Assembly (NCBI RefSeq): GCF_000005505.3
Contig: NC_016131.3
Coordinates: forward strand, 13,103,501 to 13,167,500
Direction of reading: 5' to 3'
Length of the DNA: 64,000 nt
Source: Brachypodium distachyon
Taxonomy: Eukaryota > Streptophyta > Magnoliopsida > Poales > Poaceae
Shown piece by piece: positions 1 through 11,692 of the stretch. The notes beneath the pieces are model-generated. The model was given only the letters and a program-made list of their open reading frames with translations. It did not search any database and was not told the DNA's origin. Each line of letters opens with the position of its first letter. Positions within the stretch are counted from its first letter, which is position 1. The translations under genes were made by a program, and so were the position numbers.

Positions 1-347
1 CGACACATGGAATTTTCAACTTTTTTTGTTGCCCTAATCAAAAGGTTAGCATGATATAACCAGTTGATGTTTCGTTATTTTGTTCAGTTTTATGCTTTTG
101 TAACATTGTTTACTAAGCAAAATAGCTGCCACAGAGCAATCCCCAGTACTGTTTCAATGCTGTTTGAACAGCAAGCACTTGTGAGAAGCAGCGAAACTGC
201 ACAGGGCTACCGAGCTAACATTTTTCTGTGTGTGAAGTGGTTCTACTCTTTTGTAGGAGTACTACATATGAGTATTTTCTCAGGAATAACAAGTTTATTT
301 CACGTATCTCAAAACATATGTTAGAACGTGTTTATTTTTGCTGACAG

Positions 348-474
348 GTTATTGCCCATATCGATGGATTGTGAATCTTGTACAGAGGATCTCCCTTTCA
401 ACATGGAGCGCCGCAACAACTTAAGGATGCTGTTGCATAGGATCAGTGTGACAACATTCCATGGTCGCTGGTAG
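348..474 (+). CDS. Possible last coding exon of an unidentified gene
   Basis: A splice-acceptor-like tract (TTTTTGCTGACAG, AG at 346-347) precedes an open stretch starting at 348 in phase 1 and ending with TAG at 472-474. It encodes about 42 residues with a mixed, protein-like composition; the translation includes a CESC pair and the ending HGRW. The upstream part of the gene lies outside the window, so the product cannot be named. It would be convergent with the ClpB gene that ends at 1300. I do not recognise the family. The call rests on the acceptor plus open frame alone, and chance is a real alternative. Confidence 0.25.
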
Positions 475-750
475 AGAAGCCGTTTCCTTAGTTATTGACA
501 CCTCATTAAGGATATCTTGCATAGTATTTCCCTGCTTGTAGCTGGTTTGTAGCATGAAGTGACTTTCCAATGTACTAAGTTTTCTTGTATGCAATGCATG
601 TTGCCCAGTAGGCTGAAATGACAGTTCTTCATTTCTGTTTTCGGATCGTTAGTTACCATGTTAGTTCTACAATTTGACTGGTGCTATCGCATGTACGATG
701 GTTTTTCTGTTGGCCAGGCAACTTGCCTCATCCATAGAAAATAGGAACTA

Positions 751-840
751 CTCTCTCTGATCCATATTAATTGTCGAAATATTACATGTACCAAGACGAT
801 TTTTAGGCATAGATACATTCATATTTGGAATTGGAGAGAG
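751..840. mobile_element. Stowaway-type MITE (90 bp)
   Basis: Starts CTCTCTCTGATCC and ends GGAGAGAG, flanked by TA on both sides (749-750 and 841-842). The inner half-sites (TTGTCGAAATATTACATGTA and TTTTAGGCATAGATACA) recur in the MITEs at 4445, 23331 and 55151, so this is a diverged member of the same Tc1/mariner-derived family. Confidence 0.75.
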
Positions 841-1267
841 TAGTAAAGTACAAGGATGATATAGCCAGGTCCCAGGAGGTCACTGCTTTGCTAGCCTAGC
901 TTAAAAAAAAGAGGTTCCTAAAAGAATGGGCAGCAACGTTTGCCTCTCTCAAGCAGGTGCTTACACATCACGTGTCCCTATTCCAAGAGGGATTTTTGTT
1001 CCGAAACGAAAAGAGGAAAATCAAACCGGTGACCTCCACACGTTTACTACGAAAGGCGTGAAAATATGGCGAAATGTAATGCAGTGAATGCGAACATTCG
1101 ACCCACTAGGTCAGAAGCGAAACAAAATTTTCAATGCCCAGCAAGTCACATGTGCTGCTAATAATGTACTGTTGGAACAAATATAAAGTGATTCCGACTG
1201 TATTACCCTGCTATGCCTAAAGGCTAAAGAGATAAAGCTAGCAGTTCATCTCCCTTATATGTACAGT

Positions 1268-1273
1268 TTTATT
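1268..1273 (-). terminator. Candidate polyadenylation signal of the ClpB gene
   Basis: AATAAA read on the minus strand, about 27 nt past the ClpB stop codon. It is a plausible near-upstream element for cleavage downstream (lower coordinates). Plant poly(A) signals are loose, so this is only a candidate. Confidence 0.35.
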
Positions 1274-1299
1274 TATCCCTCATCCGCAAAAGCAGGCTA

Positions 1300-4200
1300 T
1301 CAGACAGTCGGCAGGAACTTCTCGTCCTCAGCAGCAGCTGGCTTCGATTCCTCGCCTGTTCTCCGGAAAACAAGGTTTTGCTGCGGGAGCTGGCCGTTGG
1401 ATGGCACCGTCACCTGGGTGTCTACCAAGATGCTGTCCTCATCCTTGAATTCGCCTCTAAGGATACCCTTTGCCAGCTCGTTCTCCACGTACTGCTGAAG
1501 CACGCGTTTCACTGGCCTGGCACCGTAGTTCGGGTCGTACCCAAGACTTCCCAGGAATTCGATTGCTCCAGGTGAGACTTCGAGTTTGATCTTGCGGTCG
1601 GCAATCCTCTTCTGTACTCTTGCCAACTGTACAACAGGCACATCAAAAGAAATTTTTGATCAGCATATGATCGCTACAATAGAGTGATTTTCGTTGGCAT
1701 ATTTATCTCCTACATTACCATCAATCTTGCAATGATGCTTCTATATATATATATATATCCTTTCTTTGTCTTTTGTTTGATTACCATAGATTTCTAAATG
1801 CAAAATGTCAGCAAGATTGACCCCAACAAAATAAGAGATGTTACCTGTAATTTGACAATGCTGTTGATCTGTTCCCTCTCAAGAGGCTTGAAAACAATGT
1901 ATTCATCTACACGGTTCATGAACTCAGGGCGAAAAACAGATCTTGCAGCATCCATCACTCTCTTCTTCATATTCTCGTAGGCCAAATCAGTCGCTCCACC
2001 CACTTCATCCATATTTAGTATGTACTGTGAGCCAACATTGGATGTCATGATAATGATAGTGTTGGTGAAGCTCACCTTCCGGCCCTGCGAGTCAGTAACC
2101 CTTCCATCGTCCAATACTTGAAGGAAAACATTGAATACATCTGAATGAGCTTTCTCAATCTCATCAAACAAGACCACAGAATATGGCCTCCTACGAACTG
2201 CCTCAGTAAGCTGCCCACCCTCTTCGTACCCAACATAACCAGGCGGTGCACCAATCAGTCTCGAGACCGAGTGCTTCTCCATATACTCACTCATGTCAAT
2301 CCTGACAACAGCATCCTCAGTGTTGAACATAAAAGAAGCAAGAGCTTTCGCTAATTCCGTTTTGCCAACTCCTGTAGGTCCCATGAACATGAAGCTGGCA
2401 ATGGGGCGGTTTGGATCGGACAATCCAGCTCTGGATCTCTGAATGGCCTCTGCCACTGCTTTGACTGCAGGATCCTGCCCGACGACACGCTTGTGCAGCT
2501 CGTCCTCAAGATACAGCAGCTTCTCTCTATCAGATTGCTTTAATTTAGAAACTGGAATACCTGTCCACCTGCTCACAATCTCTGCAATATCATCTTGGCT
2601 CACCTCTTCTCTTAGCATGGATTTCCCAGAACTTTGATATTCGTTTAGCTCATTCTCTGTTGTTTGAAGCTGGCGCTGCAGTGCATTCAGACTGCCATAC
2701 TTCAGTTCAGCAGCACGATTGAGATCATATTCACGTTCGGCCTGCTGGATCTCCACATTTAACCTATCAATCTGTTGCAACAGTTAAATGCAAGTCAGAT
2801 TAGCTGGCACTAGTAACTGTGTTGATCTATAAAATACAGGAATAGATTACTTTATCAGAACTGAACTTACCTCTTCTTTAATAGATTGAATCTTTGTCAT
2901 CACTGACTTTTCATGCTCCCACTGCTCAGTCAGTTTGTTCTGCCTTTCTTTCAAAAGCGACAATTCTGCTTCAATGCGAGATAGTCTGTCTTTTGAGGCT
3001 TTGTCCGTGTCATTTGTTAGTGAAAGACGCTCCATTTCAAGTTTAAGCACAGAGCGATCAATCTCGTCTAGAGCAGTCGGCTTCGATGTTATCTCCATTT
3101 TCAACTTGGCAGCTGATTCATCGACCAAATCAATGGCTGCAACAAAACAAAACACAGCTACTATTCAGAAAGGAGCAGCAGAACAAAACACATGCACTGT
3201 TTAGAAAGAGCAGAAGGGCTGCAGTATAGAGGTCACAATGCCCATGTTATTGACCAGGTTAGTAGCAGAGTAGAGAATGATCCTATATTTTAAAAAATAC
3301 CTTTGTCAGGCAAAAAGCGTCCGCTGATGTAACGATCTGACAAAACAGCAGCAGCTACAAGAGCACTGTCTGATATGCGGACCCCGTGGTGCAATTCATA
3401 TCTCTCACGTAATCCTCGGAGTATTGATACTGTATCTTCAACCGAAGGTTGATCCACATAAACTTGTTGAAAGCGGCGCTCTAGTGCTGGGTCTTTCTCA
3501 ATATATTTACGGTACTCATCAAGGGTTGTTGCACCAATACAACGTAGCTCCCCTCTTCCAAGCATTGGTTTCAGAAGATTGCCAGCATCCATTGCACCAG
3601 ACGTGGCACCTGTAGTAAGATGAAATTTTATCAACTTTCAAACAGTAGACGGTAAACTTACTCATCTTGTTCAACATTGATGGTTTGGTAAGTTAGTTTT
3701 AAGATCCAATAAGTGTCCAAGTTTGTATCCTAATGAGTTGGTGATGCAAGTTTCATACAACCTGGTCCGTCTGCCTCTTGGCTTCCAGCGATGTAATCCC
3801 TAACTCTACAAATAGAGGTTGTGGGGCTCATCAAGGACAACACAGAGAAATTGTGTGATTCTGTGTATTCTCCCCCCAAGACCCTCACACCCTTTATTCA
3901 ATGTCAAGGATTACGTAAAGACTAATAGGGACTGTCACTAAACTACAAACCTGGACTCTTAAGAGTCTTAGTGGATTACTAGTAATCTTGCACGCACAAT
4001 GCAAGTCTCAACTTCAACTGATAAAATTCAATAAAAACACATCATATGTCCTCGTATTCGGTGTCAAGGATTATCTAGTCTATAATAGTGACTGTAATTA
4101 ATCTACAAACCTGGACTCTTAGTGGATTGCAATACTAACTTACAAACAAATACTCCCTCCGTTACATAAAGGTTGGCACGGTTTTGAACTAGAGCTAGTT

Positions 4201-7200
4201 CAAAACCGTGCCAACCTTTGTGTAACGGAGGGAGTAGTTGTAAATTTATCAAATGATTTGACATTAGATTGTTCTTAAGAGCAGACCTTTGTAATTTCGA
4301 TTCATGATACCATTAAACAAATTAAATGTTTTTATTCTATCCAAATTTCAGTGAAAAGATGATAGCAGGCTGGTGAGAACAGACCCCACAAGCTGTTGAA
4401 CTTCCTATCAATCACCATTGTGATAGAATGCATGGAACTTAATACTCCCTCTGATCCTAAATTATTGACTCAAATTTGCCCAAATATGGATGTATCTATT
4501 CTTAAAAAGCATCTAGATACATGTAATATTTCGACAACAATTTAGGATCGGAGAGAGTAATATACTATCACTTCATGTCCAAATCAGTTCACAATGAAAG
4601 TGAAAATGAACAAGATGAAACAGCTCTGCCATCTGATATGTTGGCACATGTGGGTGCTCATAACATGTTTATGAAGTTAATTTTTCGAAATTAATACTAT
4701 GTGATGACTTCCAAATTTGTGTAAACAGTGATGAACTGTCAGGTTGAATTGGGAGAATGGTAGTTGGTCTAACAATCAGATATACAGACTCGTATAAAGT
4801 TGGGTTGATGCAGCTCAGTATTCCTAAATCATGTATTTCACAAACAGCCACCAAAATGAATGAAAAACTCAAATTCCTAATAGCTATTGTCCCAGAGTTT
4901 CATTAGCTAGGTGCAACTAGTGCCACGCCAAGCAATAATGGCACAATTATGTATCTACATACCTGCTCCAACAACAGTGTGAATCTCATCAATGAAAAGA
5001 ATGACCTGGCCATCAGAATCTATGACTTCTTTGAGTACAGCTTTCAGCCTATCCTCAAATTCTCCTCGATATTTTGCCCCAGCAATCAAAGCACCCATGT
5101 CAAGTGTAATTAGCTGCTCAAAACATAATTAAACATCAGTGACAAGGTCCTCGTGTATCCAGGACAATATAGCACATCACTGCATGGATAACTGAACTTA
5201 CCCGACGGTTTGTTAGAGCTTGTGGAACATCTCCTTGCACTATCCTCTGAGCAAGACTAAACAAGAATGTAAAACCAAGTCAGACAAACTACTTTCATAC
5301 TCAGCAAAGTAAAATGATGCGCATAATATAATGTTTTCGTACCCTTCAGCTATAGCCGTTTTCCCCACACCAGGTTCACCAATCAAAACTGGGTTGTTCT
5401 TTGTTCTCCGAGATAAAATTTGAATGCACCTACGAATTTCATCATCTCTTCCTATAACCGGGTCAAGCTTCCCCTGACGTGCCATAGCTGTCAGGTCCTT
5501 TCCATACTTGTCCAAAGCTTCATACTTGCCCTCAGGATCTGAGAATAGAGAATTTGAGTTGTTTTCCAAATACTAGTTATTCAGAAGATAGAATACACAT
5601 TTTTTTCGTTTCAAACAAAGGAAGCATCCAAGGTTCATGCCTACTGAAGCACATCTGTAATAAAATTCTGCAGCAATTGATCCACGGTAAAAGAATAAGA
5701 CGTGTTTTGTACACTTCATATGCGATCTGTTCCATACATATAAACTTGTTTTCAATGATCGCTTGGCCATTAAATTTGATAAATTCTGCAGAATTTTACC
5801 CACTATAAAAACAAGGTTCCTTTCTACACTATCCATGGATGATTTTCTCCAATACATAGTTATTTTCAGTGAATTTCTGTTTGAAATAAGTCCATTTTAC
5901 CCCCCTGAACTTATCGGAAAGTTCAAAAAACACCCTGAACTCATCGGAAAGTTCAAAAAACACCCTGAACTCCGAAACCGGGTATTTTACCCTCCTGAAG
6001 TTTAGAAACCGGACACCCAACCCCCCTCTGCCTGTATCTGGGCTGTTTTGCTGGTTTTATGTGGTTTTGACCCCGTTGACTGCCATGGTGGCATACCACG
6101 CTGTCAAGTTAGCCATTTGACCCTCTCCCACGCCTGGCCTCTACTCTCTCTCCTCTCATATTCCCAAATCGAGGAGCCTGGCCTGTGGCAGCAGCGGGGT
6201 GACACCCTTGACTCTGGCGGTGGTGGCGCGGCTGCTAATTGACGCCGGCGAACCTGATTCGGCACCTCATCTTCCTCACTGATGCCGGCGGCTGTTTGGG
6301 GAATTTGAGCCACCACGACCCCCACTTCTTCATCCTTCTCCTCCTCTTCCTCATGCCTCTTGCTGGATCTGTAACTAACCAGACGCCTCAGCGAGTTGCT
6401 CGGCAGGTGCCGGCAAGGCTTCCCCTCCCTGCCACGCTCGTTGCTGCCATGGAATTGCTTTGAACTGACGCATCCCATGGGACTGCGACACCGGCGCGGG
6501 AGTCGCGGGGATGGAGAGGAGACTCCACGACTGCAACATCTCTGCTCGCCGCCGGTGCTGGCGCCAACGCCGCCCGCGTGCTGGGAATTAGTGGACGTGG
6601 AGAGGCAGCGCCCACAACAGGGGATCTGTAGAAGACGAGAGAATAAGAGAGGAGAGAGGAATCGGGCTGCCACCGTGGCAGTCAACGGGGTCAAAACCAG
6701 CGAAACGACGCAGATACAGGCAGAAGGGGGCCAGGTGTCCGGTTTCTAAAGTTCAGGGGGGTAAAATACCCGGTATCAGAGTTTAGGGTGTTTTTTGAAC
6801 TTTCTGATAAGTTCAGGGGGGTAAAACGGACTTATTTCTTTGTGTTTTTAACCCAAAAAGAAGCATGATGAACTCAAAGAAATCTAAATTGCACAACCAG
6901 CGTATGCAAAGGTATGAGCATGTCAACAAGTTACTTAAACAATAAACCACAATGTTCAGATAACAAAATGCTTGTACCTTGATCAATTACATTTTGCTTC
7001 CCTCTTATGGATTCAATAGCTGATTTCAAGGTCTTTACAGTGATCAGAAAATCCTTGAACAGCTGTCTACCAAATCTCTTATCATCTGCAAAACCAAGAA
7101 CTAGATGTTCAACCGAGACAAATGAATCACCATACTCTTTCTTAAAGTCTCTTGCTCTTTGTATCAGAGCTTCCAAGTCACGTCCCAACATCGAACCAGG

Positions 7201-8738
7201 ATCTTCACCTAACACCTGAATCATTGAAAAAATGTCTCATTATCTTGGTTTTCAAAACTGACAATAAAGCATTATACCGACTGCACAGTGCACAGTAAGA
7301 TGTGTATGGTTAAAGTAAATCACCTTAGGCTGACGCTGGATGTACTTCTCTGTAGCGTCGAGAAGCTTTGTGTTATCAACTCCAGCTTTCAAAAAGATTC
7401 GACGGGCAAGCCCATTCCTTTGCTCCAGCAAGGATTTCATCAAATGCTCAGTCTCCACAATCTGGTGTTTACTTTCTTTTGCTACTTCAGGCGCCAAAAC
7501 AATTGATTGCCATGCCATCTCAGTAAATTCTTGTTGTGTGATCTGAAGCCAAAGAAATAATAATAACCACATGACTTTTCTACATCTTACATTAACGGAA
7601 TATCAGAAATATGCATTCCATATGAAGAATATGACAAAGAAAATCGAGTTCGTGAGCAGTTTATAACATAAAAATGATGTTTCCCGTGTAAACATAGGCT
7701 ATTGAGCACTGTTGTACATATACGGCAAGTGTTGCAAATGGAGGCTAAAAACTGTATGACCAGCTAATTGCAGTGGTAGCCCAGCTGAAACTGCGGTAAT
7801 AAATCAGAGTGAGGTGGCACAAGCAAAAGTTAATAAGATAAGGCAATGTGTCTAGTCCAGCCCAACCAATGAGTTTCCTACAGGTTAGGTGAAGGAAATT
7901 TTTAGGATTTTAGATAAAAAAGACTATGAGTTGTATTTTTGTAATGAAATCTAGCAACAGTAGCTAACATGAAAATAATTTTCTTTGCATATTTCAAATT
8001 AGAGTCTATAGTTACATTTCCAAAATGTGAGCTTATCATCAGAGTGATCATATATGCGTTATCAATTTAAGAAACTACAAGGTTTCAGTTTAAATAATAA
8101 ATGTATCATTAATGATAGATCAGAGCCGACAAAGCGATTCAAAGAGAGCCACACTTTTGATGATGTCTAAAAAAACTTTTGATGATAACAGCATAGCAAA
8201 CCCAATACAATGTGCAGCTAACTAAGATCATATAATTTCATATACAAAGAACATACTGACTGCCCCAAATGATGAATACGAGGCAATACACTGAAAAACA
8301 CTGGTAACATGACGTGGAGACCACTTGTTCGTGAGAGGTTAGTAATAGATGTAAATCCGAAAAACGCGGATCAGACAAAATTGGTGACACGCCATGAGTC
8401 AGTTGCACCAAACTGAATCGTGCGCGTGCCAAATCTGACGAAATTCACATCGCAAGTAAAGTGGAGTGGGAAAAGCGAAAACAGAAGATGAGGAAACACG
8501 AGTCCTTCCTTACCCTCCCGTCCCGGGAGCTGGCGTTGCACCTGACGGAGAGCGTCCGCGGCGTCCTCCCCACCACCGGAGCCAGCCATCCCCGTCCTCT
8601 GGTTGCCCTAAGCGCCCGGCACCTCGACGAACCCGCACCTCTTCGGTTGGCCCACGCGGCGGCCACGACAGGCGCCGGAGCGGCGGCGGGGGAGGAGGAT
8701 ACGAGAAAGTCGGCGGTGAGCGGCGGCGCGGCGGCCAT
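1300..8738 (-). CDS. CLPB: Organellar (probably chloroplast) ClpB/Hsp100 protein disaggregase
   Basis: AAA+ unfoldase that works with Hsp70 to pull aggregated proteins apart. Ten minus-strand exons with GT-AG borders: 8738-8514, 7542-7324, 7215-6978, 5538-5343, 5256-5202, 5113-4963, 3609-3301, 3136-2871, 2771-1845, 1626-1300. They sum to 2913 nt (970 aa plus stop), the usual length for plant organellar ClpB. Residues 1-75 are Ala/Pro/Ser/Arg-rich and lack acidic runs, as in a transit peptide. The Clp N-domain follows. NBD1 has Walker A GEPGVGKT (about 281-288), pore loop AKYRGEFE (about 324) and Walker B VILFIDE (about 348). The coiled-coil middle domain is encoded mainly by exons 8-9. NBD2 has Walker A GPTGVGKT (about 684) and pore motif GYVGYEEGG. 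All catalytic motifs look intact. Homology to chloroplast CLPB3/APG6 rather than mitochondrial CLPB4 is inferred from the N-terminus. Intron 3 hosts a MULE and intron 6 two MITEs. Confidence 0.95.
4153..4234. mobile_element. Stowaway MITE, near-perfect hairpin, in ClpB intron 6
   Basis: 82 bp between TA duplications (4151-4152 and 4235-4236). Starts CTCCCTCCGTTAC and is an almost perfect palindrome folding about AACTAGAGCTAGTT, so it could form a long hairpin in the pre-mRNA. Confidence 0.85.
4445..4557. mobile_element. Stowaway MITE in ClpB intron 6
   Basis: 113 bp with ends CTCCCTCTGATCCTAAATT / AATTTAGGATCGGAGAGAG and TA duplications at 4443-4444 and 4558-4559. The inner part shares 'AAATATGGATGTATCTAT' and 'ACATGTAATATTTCGACAA' with the copy at 23331-23445. 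Confidence 0.85.
5883..6838. mobile_element. Non-autonomous Mutator-like element (Pack-MULE candidate) in ClpB intron 3
   Basis: 956-bp element with long terminal inverted repeats beginning GAAATAAGTCC (5883) and ending GGACTTATTTC (6838). The repeats extend roughly 170-210 bp inward, to about 6095 on the left and from about 6665 on the right. The flanks TTTCTGTTT (5874-5882) and TTTGTGTTT (6839-6847) match at 8 of 9 positions, as expected for a Mutator 9-bp target duplication. The left repeat has an extra tandem 30-bp unit (5911-5940, 5941-5970) absent on the right. The centre (about 6100-6660) is GC-rich and carries a 196-codon minus-strand open frame (6694-6104) that begins inside the right repeat. 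No transposase motif is visible. The GC-rich interior suggests a captured host fragment, but I cannot name the source. Confidence 0.8.
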
Positions 8739-9060
8739 GGCCCGCTGTCCTGCCCTGGACTAGACCGGATGACGTGGAGTGGAGTGGAGTGGAGCGGAGC
8801 GGCGAGCAGCCTATCGTTCTGTGATCTGACGGTAGTTCGATCTTTGCGTCTTCGCGGTTCGGACTGGATGCGAGCGCGATAGAATGGCGAGGCCTTGTAT
8901 AAGTAGACGGACGGACGGACGGACGGACGAGGGGCGTCGCGGTGTGGGGGTGTCGGGAGGTTCTGGGAGGTTCAGGGCTGAACGAGGAAGTCGTGGAAGG
9001 CGATTGAGTTGTGTGGCTTCGGGGGATTTGGGGATGAGTTCTCTGTCCCGTCGGATCACC
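8739..9060 (-). promoter_or_regulatory. ClpB 5' flank with short tandem repeats
   Basis: The presumed 5' UTR/promoter of ClpB holds a GGAGT/GGAGC pentamer run (about 8774-8802) and a GACG tetramer run (about 8906-8929). A TATA-like TTATACAA on the minus strand lies near 8893-8901; it also reads TATAAG on the plus strand. I searched for regularly phased heat-shock elements (alternating GAA/TTC every 5 bp), since ClpB genes are usually heat-induced. I saw only loosely spaced half-sites, so no HSE is claimed. Confidence 0.3.
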
Positions 9061-9479
9061 GCGCGATCTGGTTTAGTCGCGTGCGCCGCTCGGTCTGCAG
9101 GCGAGTTTTGTTGTCGACCAACAGATATTCGGTGGATCCCGACGATGATGTTTAATTCATCAGTAAATTCAATAGGATAGTAAAACTGAGCATTTTCTGA
9201 ACCCTCTCACGTTATCAATGATTTTTTTTTTGTTACACGGCTGCTCCGCTGAAAAATTGGCGTTACCTGGTTGATTTGGCCCTTTGAATCGCCTCCCTCC
9301 CTGATCTTTATGCCTGCAAGCTAAACACTCGCCTCCTTCCGTAATGTCCCCATCCTTGCACCCTCCGCATCCTCGACTTCCAAGTGTTCCCAACATCCGG
9401 CTGCTGAGGCAACAAATTGCTACACGTGATCGGGCGTTTGTGGAATTGGAGTCTGTTCTGTGAACGTCCAGCACTAGCC
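9061..9479. other. Distal upstream region of ClpB, no gene seen
   Basis: Mixed-composition sequence with no supported gene, RNA gene or repeat boundary. A T-run occurs near 9222-9231. Confidence 0.4.
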
Positions 9480-10440
9480 CCTAAATTTGCAAATATGGGC
9501 CGGTCCCAACAAATAGGGGCTAAAAAATTGCAATTGTTTCCAGAGACCCTAAATCACAGCCTCTATTTCTTCCCATTGAAACAATGCCATCCAAATTCAC
9601 CTCAATTAATCTGAAATTTACCAAAAATTCATCCAAGTTCATCACAAAAGCATCCAATTTCATCATTTGTTTATCCAATTTCAACACACATCACTCGAAT
9701 TCACCATCTATATATCCAATTTCAGAAAAGGAAAACAAAAAAAAACAAATACACAGAAGGAGACGGCTGCGGAGAAGCGAGGCGAGGGAGGAGGACGTCG
9801 TCTACGTGGGCGGCTGCGGGAGGAAGCGGTGGACCGGCAGGCCATGGGAGGAGGAGCCGGGCATTGACGGATTGACCCCCGCGGCCATGGGAGGAGGAGA
9901 CGAGCGACGGCACGCTGGGATGCGAAGCAGGCGGCCAGGAGGAGATGAGCGATGGCGGGAAAGGGAGGAGACGAGCGGCGGCGTCGGGATGGGGAGGAGG
10001 TGGCCGGGAGGAGCAATAGGCGGCGACCGACGCCGCTATCCTTGCGCGCAGCGAGGCTAGGTCTCCAGTGGCATGGCAGCGGCTCGATTCGCGGCCGGGG
10101 TGGCTAGATTCGCCGCGGCGGCTGCACGAGGGGCGGCAGGGAGTGCGGGAGGAGGTGGGAGAGGCGACAGGGTCGCCGATGAGGCAGGCAGCGGCGAGAA
10201 TCGGCACAGGCGAGCGGGCACGGGAAGGTTTCGCGGGAGAGAAAGAGAGCAGCAGGAGGGGAATCGGGAGGACAGGGGGTCCCTACTTGGCCCGTGGGGA
10301 CGGGGGCCGAGGGCAAAGTTTTGGGGCTCTCGAAAATTTGGGGGCCTGTTTAGGCTTCCTGCTGGAGCAAGTTTTGGGCCTCAAGCCTCAAAATTTGGGA
10401 TAGGAGCTATGTTTAGGGTTTCTATTGAACATGCTCTAAC
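9480..10440. mobile_element. Possible TIR element with GC-rich interior
   Basis: The left side (GAGACCCTAAATCACAGC near 9543) resembles the reverse complement of the right side (GAAACCCTAAACATAGCTCC near 10410-10430). Between them is about 700 bp of GC-rich DNA with overlapping open frames on both strands. This layout is typical of Pack-MULE or similar elements, but no target duplication could be fixed and the ends are approximate. Confidence 0.3.
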
Positions 10441-11198
10441 ACCTTCCTCCATGCTCTGTCAAGGGGTAGGAAGTAGAACGTTGATACAAGTCATGGGACG
10501 ACCAGATGGAGGATCCTCCGATAAATGCAAAATCAGATAGGATGGGTTTCTAATAATTAATTCAGGTACTAATAATTTATGTCTTCAAATCTTTTACTTG
10601 ATGCAATTCAAGATTATAGCAGAAGAAGCGCCTCAAAACATGGTACGACACTCCACACTCCAGCAAGACCGGCAAAAAAGGACTTCCATAGCCAACAACC
10701 TCATTGTGGTGCTACTATTCACAATGTCGTCACATGATGACATAACCGCACTTGAAATCTTTTGCCTTCTTGGTTGCTCTTTTGTCTGCTAGCAGTTCAC
10801 ATAAATTGATTAATTCAAAAGATAGGCGATAAAAACGGATTAGCTTGCAATGGATAGAACACTTGCCACCAAACCGTTTGATGAGGGGAGGATATCGATT
10901 ACCCCTACTATTTTACCAACTCAATATATTCTGAAGTTTGGATCTTTTTGTGTTGAAGTTCCTGCCAAAGAAGAGCCGATGCCCAATTTTAAAACATCAC
11001 TAGTTTTGTTTCATTTTGGGCAAAGCGGGACCAAGCTCAATTAAAAGTTAAGTTTGCTTCGGTTTAGGGTTTGAGTTGTCCGAGTCTTTTTAAAAAGTCT
11101 GTAGTGTTTTCTTTATTTTCGTTTGATGGTTTTTGGGCATGTCCAAAACCACTTTTTAGTTCAGCCTTTTGGGCCTTAGTTGTGGCGTGGGGCCTGTT
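10441..11198. other. Spacer left of retrotransposon A
   Basis: AT-rich sequence without a convincing gene. It is the left flank of element A; the last 5 bases before the LTR are CTGTT, but no matching duplication was found because element A lacks a 3' LTR. Confidence 0.4.
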
Positions 11199-11692
11199 TG
11201 ACGTGGTTATGACTAACCACGTACTCGACTCGAGTATACCCGTTACGGCCCAACTGGGGGCCCACAAGGAAGCCTAATATGACTCCAGAAGTCCATATGC
11301 CAAATCTTGCGACTCAAGACAAGGAATCTTAATTAGAGTATATGTCCTCGTTGTAAACCGAGTTGGACTCTACCTGAGACCTGGCCTCGTGCATATATAA
11401 AGGACCATGAGGGGGAGCCAAGGAGACACCCCAATCTAGATAGAAGTCGCCTAGACGCACTCGCCAGATCGAATCTGTGCATCTAGCCTTCCGTGACAAC
11501 ATTTGTAATCGACTCATCAATATAGATCAGACAAGCAGGACGTAGGGGTATTACCTTCCGAGGGCCCCAAACCTGGGTAAATCGTGTCTCTTGTGTCCTT
11601 GTTAGCCGACAAGATCGCCAACACATACACTCGAAATCTTTCCTAAATATAAGTCCACTAATATGGACATTGTCAAAGTCCCAACATCGTCA
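11199..11692 (+). repeat. 5' LTR of element A (494 bp)
   Basis: Begins TGACGTGGTTATGAC and is taken to end CATCGTCA, giving inverted ends TGACG...CGTCA, immediately before the primer-binding-like site. A TATA box (TATATAAAG, about 11394-11402) lies mid-LTR. Aligns by eye over its whole length with the minus-strand LTR at 49036-49533 (498 bp). The right boundary is inferred from the primer-binding motif because no 3' LTR exists for comparison. Confidence 0.75.

Larger units (their letters stand above)
475..1299. other. Convergent intergenic region
   Basis: Mostly AT-rich spacer between the stop of the possible plus-strand exon and the stop of the ClpB gene. It should contain both 3' untranslated regions. 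The only recognisable element is a Stowaway MITE at 751-840. No other open frame or RNA gene was seen. Confidence 0.5.

Noticed and set aside
1378..2637. Several plus-strand open frames of 60-90 codons
   Set aside because: They are reverse-strand shadows of ClpB exons 9 and 10, whose minus-strand frame carries all conserved motifs.
8900..9020. Heat-shock elements upstream of ClpB
   Set aside because: TTC/GAA half-sites are present but not in the regular 5-bp phasing needed.
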